From Botryllus schlosseri (taxonomy: Eukaryota > Chordata > Ascidiacea > Stolidobranchia > Styelidae), in assembly GCA_000444245.1 (NCBI GenBank), contig KE605104.1, forward strand, positions 5,434-26,536: a stretch of 21,103 nucleotides of DNA. Reading direction: 5' to 3'. The notes under the pieces are model-generated. The model saw only the letters and a program-made list of their open reading frames with translations. It made no database searches and was not told where the DNA came from. The translations under genes and the position numbers were made by a program. This document shows positions 19,401 through 21,103 of the stretch, piece after piece. Position 1 is the stretch's first letter. Each line of letters starts with the position of its first letter.

Positions 19401-21103
19401 TTCGCCTTTAATTACTGTTGCAGACGGAACGACAATAACAAAGTCGTCAAAGGTATCTGGGCCTGACAGTCACGTGATTTTCCGAGTGTCCACACCACCT
19501 TTGAGTACACGCTGGTGAAAGATTTCGCGCCCCCTTATCGTCATATCAAAAACGCAACCAGGGTGCTAGCAAGTCTAACGGGTAGTTTGATGGCATGGAA
19601 GGTTACGACTGTGGATGAGAGATTTTTAAATATGTAATTCATACTAAATACAGAGCAATAAGTATGAATTGGATGTATATCACGCGAAGCGTGAAAAATC
19701 TTTTTCAGTCGAGCTCATTTTCGCGCCCCCATTCAGATGCTTCCACGCCCCCAAGGGGGCGCGCCCACCAGTTTGAGAACCGCTGTCTTGGAATTATCAT
19801 TGTGGAATATACTAAGAAAAAGTTAATCAAGTCCCTGCATTAATTCGATTTTTAGTACACATTTTATCAATATTTGTAAAAAGTTTCTCTAGACTCTCGC
19901 GGGCCGCACATAACGGTGTTGCGGGCCGCATGCGGCCCGCGGGCCGTAGTTTGCCAACCTCCGATCTAAGCACTGTGACGGCGTTTTTGTTGCTTGCGTC
20001 AGCACTCTTGTCACACAACACAATATTTTTTTATACCGTCGACTCCTCCAATATCCATTCCTTCATACTGTAACATCGACCACTTCGATGTACATTGTAC
20101 AAGCTTTGTTTCGACGATACAGGAGTTAACTGGCATGAAGGTGTCACCATGTATGATCAAATGGCAGTTGGAATCATCTTATTGGAGTACTTGCTAGAAG
20201 ATGAGTCGGTCCAGGTGAATAACGAATGCACAGCACAAGAACGCGAATCAGCCACCTAAATTCGAAATTAATTTCAGATTAACGGCATCACGCAAATTAA
20301 TGACTACGCGCAAGCTGGAGTGCATTTGCTGAAAATGTTATCTCCAACTATCATGAAGCGATTATCAGGAGTAATGACCGTAAGTCTACAATAATGTCAT
20401 ATACGAATTGTTGTTTCAAGTAGCGTTTCCTCAAGCGACAGTGCATGACCTTTGACCTGTTCCTGTATTTACGATATTTCCACATGTGCGGCCGTGTTAT
20501 TTTTGACATTTCAGGAGCCAGATGCCAAAACTGCCAAAAATAAAAATTTGAAAATGCCAAAAATAAGCAATTTTTGGCATATGCCAAAAATAAAACGGCC
20601 TGCCAAATAGTGTATTTCGTTCATGGTGTTGTGTTAACAGGACCGCGTTACAAGCGAGAAGAGCGTTTGTGAAGGCAGGTTTCTTAATCTGGGTCCAGCC
20701 CACCCATTAGGGGTGAAAGCATGGTGTCGTAAATGGTGTGGGCACAGCGAGATTGAACGGCTGACTGTATTTGGTTTACGTCATACTTTCCATTTGTCCA
20801 AAGGCAATTTCACGACCATTTTTGACCGGCTTGTCGAGCGCTAAATTTGATAAAACGGGTATCAATGAGAAGCAGCCGCAGTACTGATTATTAAAATATA
20901 AATTATATTCTGCTCATGGAACTGGAACCCCCAAAATCAACCACGATCTTTGCATTGTGATCGAGTTGAACATTGTGACGCAACAAACTGTCTGGCTATT
21001 TCTGAGCTGCATAGTCTCGTTTTGCCAGACAGTCTTGTTGCGTCAATGTTCTTAAACAAGCTAACCTTCCCAGGACTCTTCCATGCGAGTTGGTAATATT
21101 AAA
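16456..21103 (+). CDS. CRAL-TRIO lipid-transfer protein (TTPA/clavesin-like), 3' end outside window
   Basis: Proteins of this family carry a small hydrophobic ligand (tocopherol, retinal, phosphoinositide) in a Sec14-like pocket in the cytosol. Coding exons are 16456-16634, 17808-17904, 17970-18072, 20123-20214, 20278-20379 and 21074-21103 (cut by the window edge). They join to 201 residues without a stop. The N-terminal helix region is highly charged. DDAFILRFLRAKKFNQDKAF (54-73) is the CRAL-TRIO-N signature. DGSTVIISRIG...W...MYDQ (about 118-138) opens the lipid-binding domain. LEDESVQINGITQINDY (151-167) matches the family's E-x-x-x-Q-x-N-G-I-x-x-I-x-D motif. DSSMRVGNIK begins the strand that in TTPA reads DSFPLKVRGIH. 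Intron 3 (18073-20122) fits only with a GC donor (G|GCAAGT); the nearby GT choices give a stop at once. Introns are 1173, 65, 2050, 63 and 694 bp. Which family member it is (TTPA, TTPAL, CLVS, RLBP1) cannot be settled without the C-terminus. Confidence 0.9.
16635..17807 (+). other. Intron 1 of the CRAL-TRIO gene
   Basis: The donor is AG|GTATCC and the acceptor is GATGCAG. A 168-codon frame (from a GTG at 16807 to 17313) crosses it. Its product has no recognisable domain, and it sits inside an intron that the flanking exons define clearly, so I do not call it a gene. A short microsatellite-like GGTGGTGGTGG lies near 17612. Confidence 0.75.
18726..19785. mobile_element. hAT element nested in the outer one (middle level)
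   Basis: The ends CAGTGGTTCTCAAACTTTTC and CAGTTTGAGAACCGCTG are inverted. The flanks CCTTAGAT (18718-18725) and TCTTGGAA (19786-19793) match at 5 of 8. Without its own insert it is about 313 bp, which agrees with the 283-bp solo copy at 3405-3687. It has the GGGGGCGCG blocks and the CACGCGAAGCGTG hairpin typical of the family. Confidence 0.88.
18775..19514. mobile_element. Foldback element nested in the middle one (inner level)
   Basis: The inverted ends CAGTTTGTACTCAAAGGTGG and its near-complement ending CGCTG bound 740 bp. The arms (about 18775-18933 and 19356-19514) pair over roughly 155 bases with few mismatches. The flanks GTTGAAAG (18767-18774) and GTGAAAG (19515-19521) look like a target duplication that lost one base. 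The solo MITE at 3405-3687 lacks this block at the matching place, which supports a separate insertion. Confidence 0.78.
20519..20601. repeat. TGCCAAAAAT microrepeat with palindrome
   Basis: The words ATGCCAAAA, CTGCCAAAAATAAA and ATGCCAAAAATAA recur six times in about 80 bases. The centre (about 20555-20590) holds the inverted pair TGCCAAAAAT / ATTTTTGGCA. It may be one end of a small MITE or a simple local expansion. Confidence 0.6.
20678..20776 (+). mobile_element. hAT-like end in CRAL-TRIO intron 5
   Basis: AGGTTTCTTAATCTGGGTCC followed by CCCATTAGGGGTG has the layout of hAT ends that read CAGTGGTTCTTAACCTGGGT. The first bases are degenerate, and I found no partner end. It runs directly into the dispersed repeat that starts at 20777. 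Confidence 0.4.
20777..21045 (+). repeat. Dispersed repeat, copy B, with terminal hairpin
   Basis: It aligns with the complement of copy A (15613-15868). Its end forms a foldback: 20976-20996 (TGACGCAACAAACTGTCTGG...) pairs with 21024-21045 around a 27-base loop. It lies in the intron before the last visible exon of the CRAL-TRIO gene. Confidence 0.75.

Larger units (their letters stand above)
18115..19963. mobile_element. hAT element in CRAL-TRIO intron 3 (outer level of a nest)
   Basis: The ends CAGGGGTGGGCAAACTTTTG and AGTTTGCCAACCTCCG are inverted. An exact 8-bp target duplication ATCTAAGC lies on both sides (18107-18114, 19964-19971). Subterminal GCGGGCCGC words occur at both ends. Without the insert at 18726-19785 it is about 780 bp and has no transposase frame. 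It accounts for all but about 190 bp of the 2050-bp intron. Confidence 0.93.

Overview
The window is animal nuclear DNA: genes are split by short GT-AG introns, AT-rich spacers hold many DNA transposons, and there are no bacterial operons. The short introns (about 55-75 bp in the conserved genes), the dense load of hAT-type MITEs and the CR1/Rex-like LINE tails fit an invertebrate deuterostome; a tunicate is my guess, not shown. One 10-N assembly gap lies at 10057-10066.

Three host genes are well supported. (1) CDK9, the kinase of P-TEFb, on the minus strand at 8785-6494: eight exons give an unbroken 380-residue protein with all catalytic motifs. (2) PIGH, a subunit of the first enzyme of GPI-anchor synthesis, on the minus strand at 9886-9281: one exon, 201 residues, about 500 bp upstream of CDK9 on the same strand. 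(3) A CRAL-TRIO lipid-transfer gene (alpha-tocopherol-transfer-protein/clavesin-like) on the plus strand from 16456 to beyond the right edge. Its six visible coding exons give 201 residues in one open frame. One intron must use a GC donor, and nested transposons make up nearly all of that intron. A possible small plus-strand gene (5799-6140, 113 residues) lies tail to tail with CDK9.

Most of the rest is mobile-element DNA. From left to right: a hAT element (about 430-1581) split by a second hAT-like element full of TGACTCGAGTCA motifs (555-1495, exact 8-bp target duplication); a large hAT element (1609-3980, exact duplication ATCTAAAT) holding at least one further MITE (3405-3687); fragments of others to 5217; a 101-bp MITE just downstream of the CDK9 stop (6377-6477); a composite inverted-repeat element (about 9993-11172) with a 21-bp minisatellite, a LINE 3' end and a tRNA-like end; a second LINE tail (12895-13172); a 657-bp foldback element (13694-14350); more MITE and SINE-like pieces (14900-15990); and a three-level nest of hAT elements (18115-19963, inside it 18726-19785, inside that 18775-19514) within the CRAL-TRIO intron.

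The host genes belong to separate pathways (transcription elongation, GPI-anchor synthesis, lipid transfer), and nothing suggests a joint function. The strongest unusual signal is the transposon archaeology: target duplications let insertion order be read, and a solo copy elsewhere in the window serves as the empty site for the innermost insertion.
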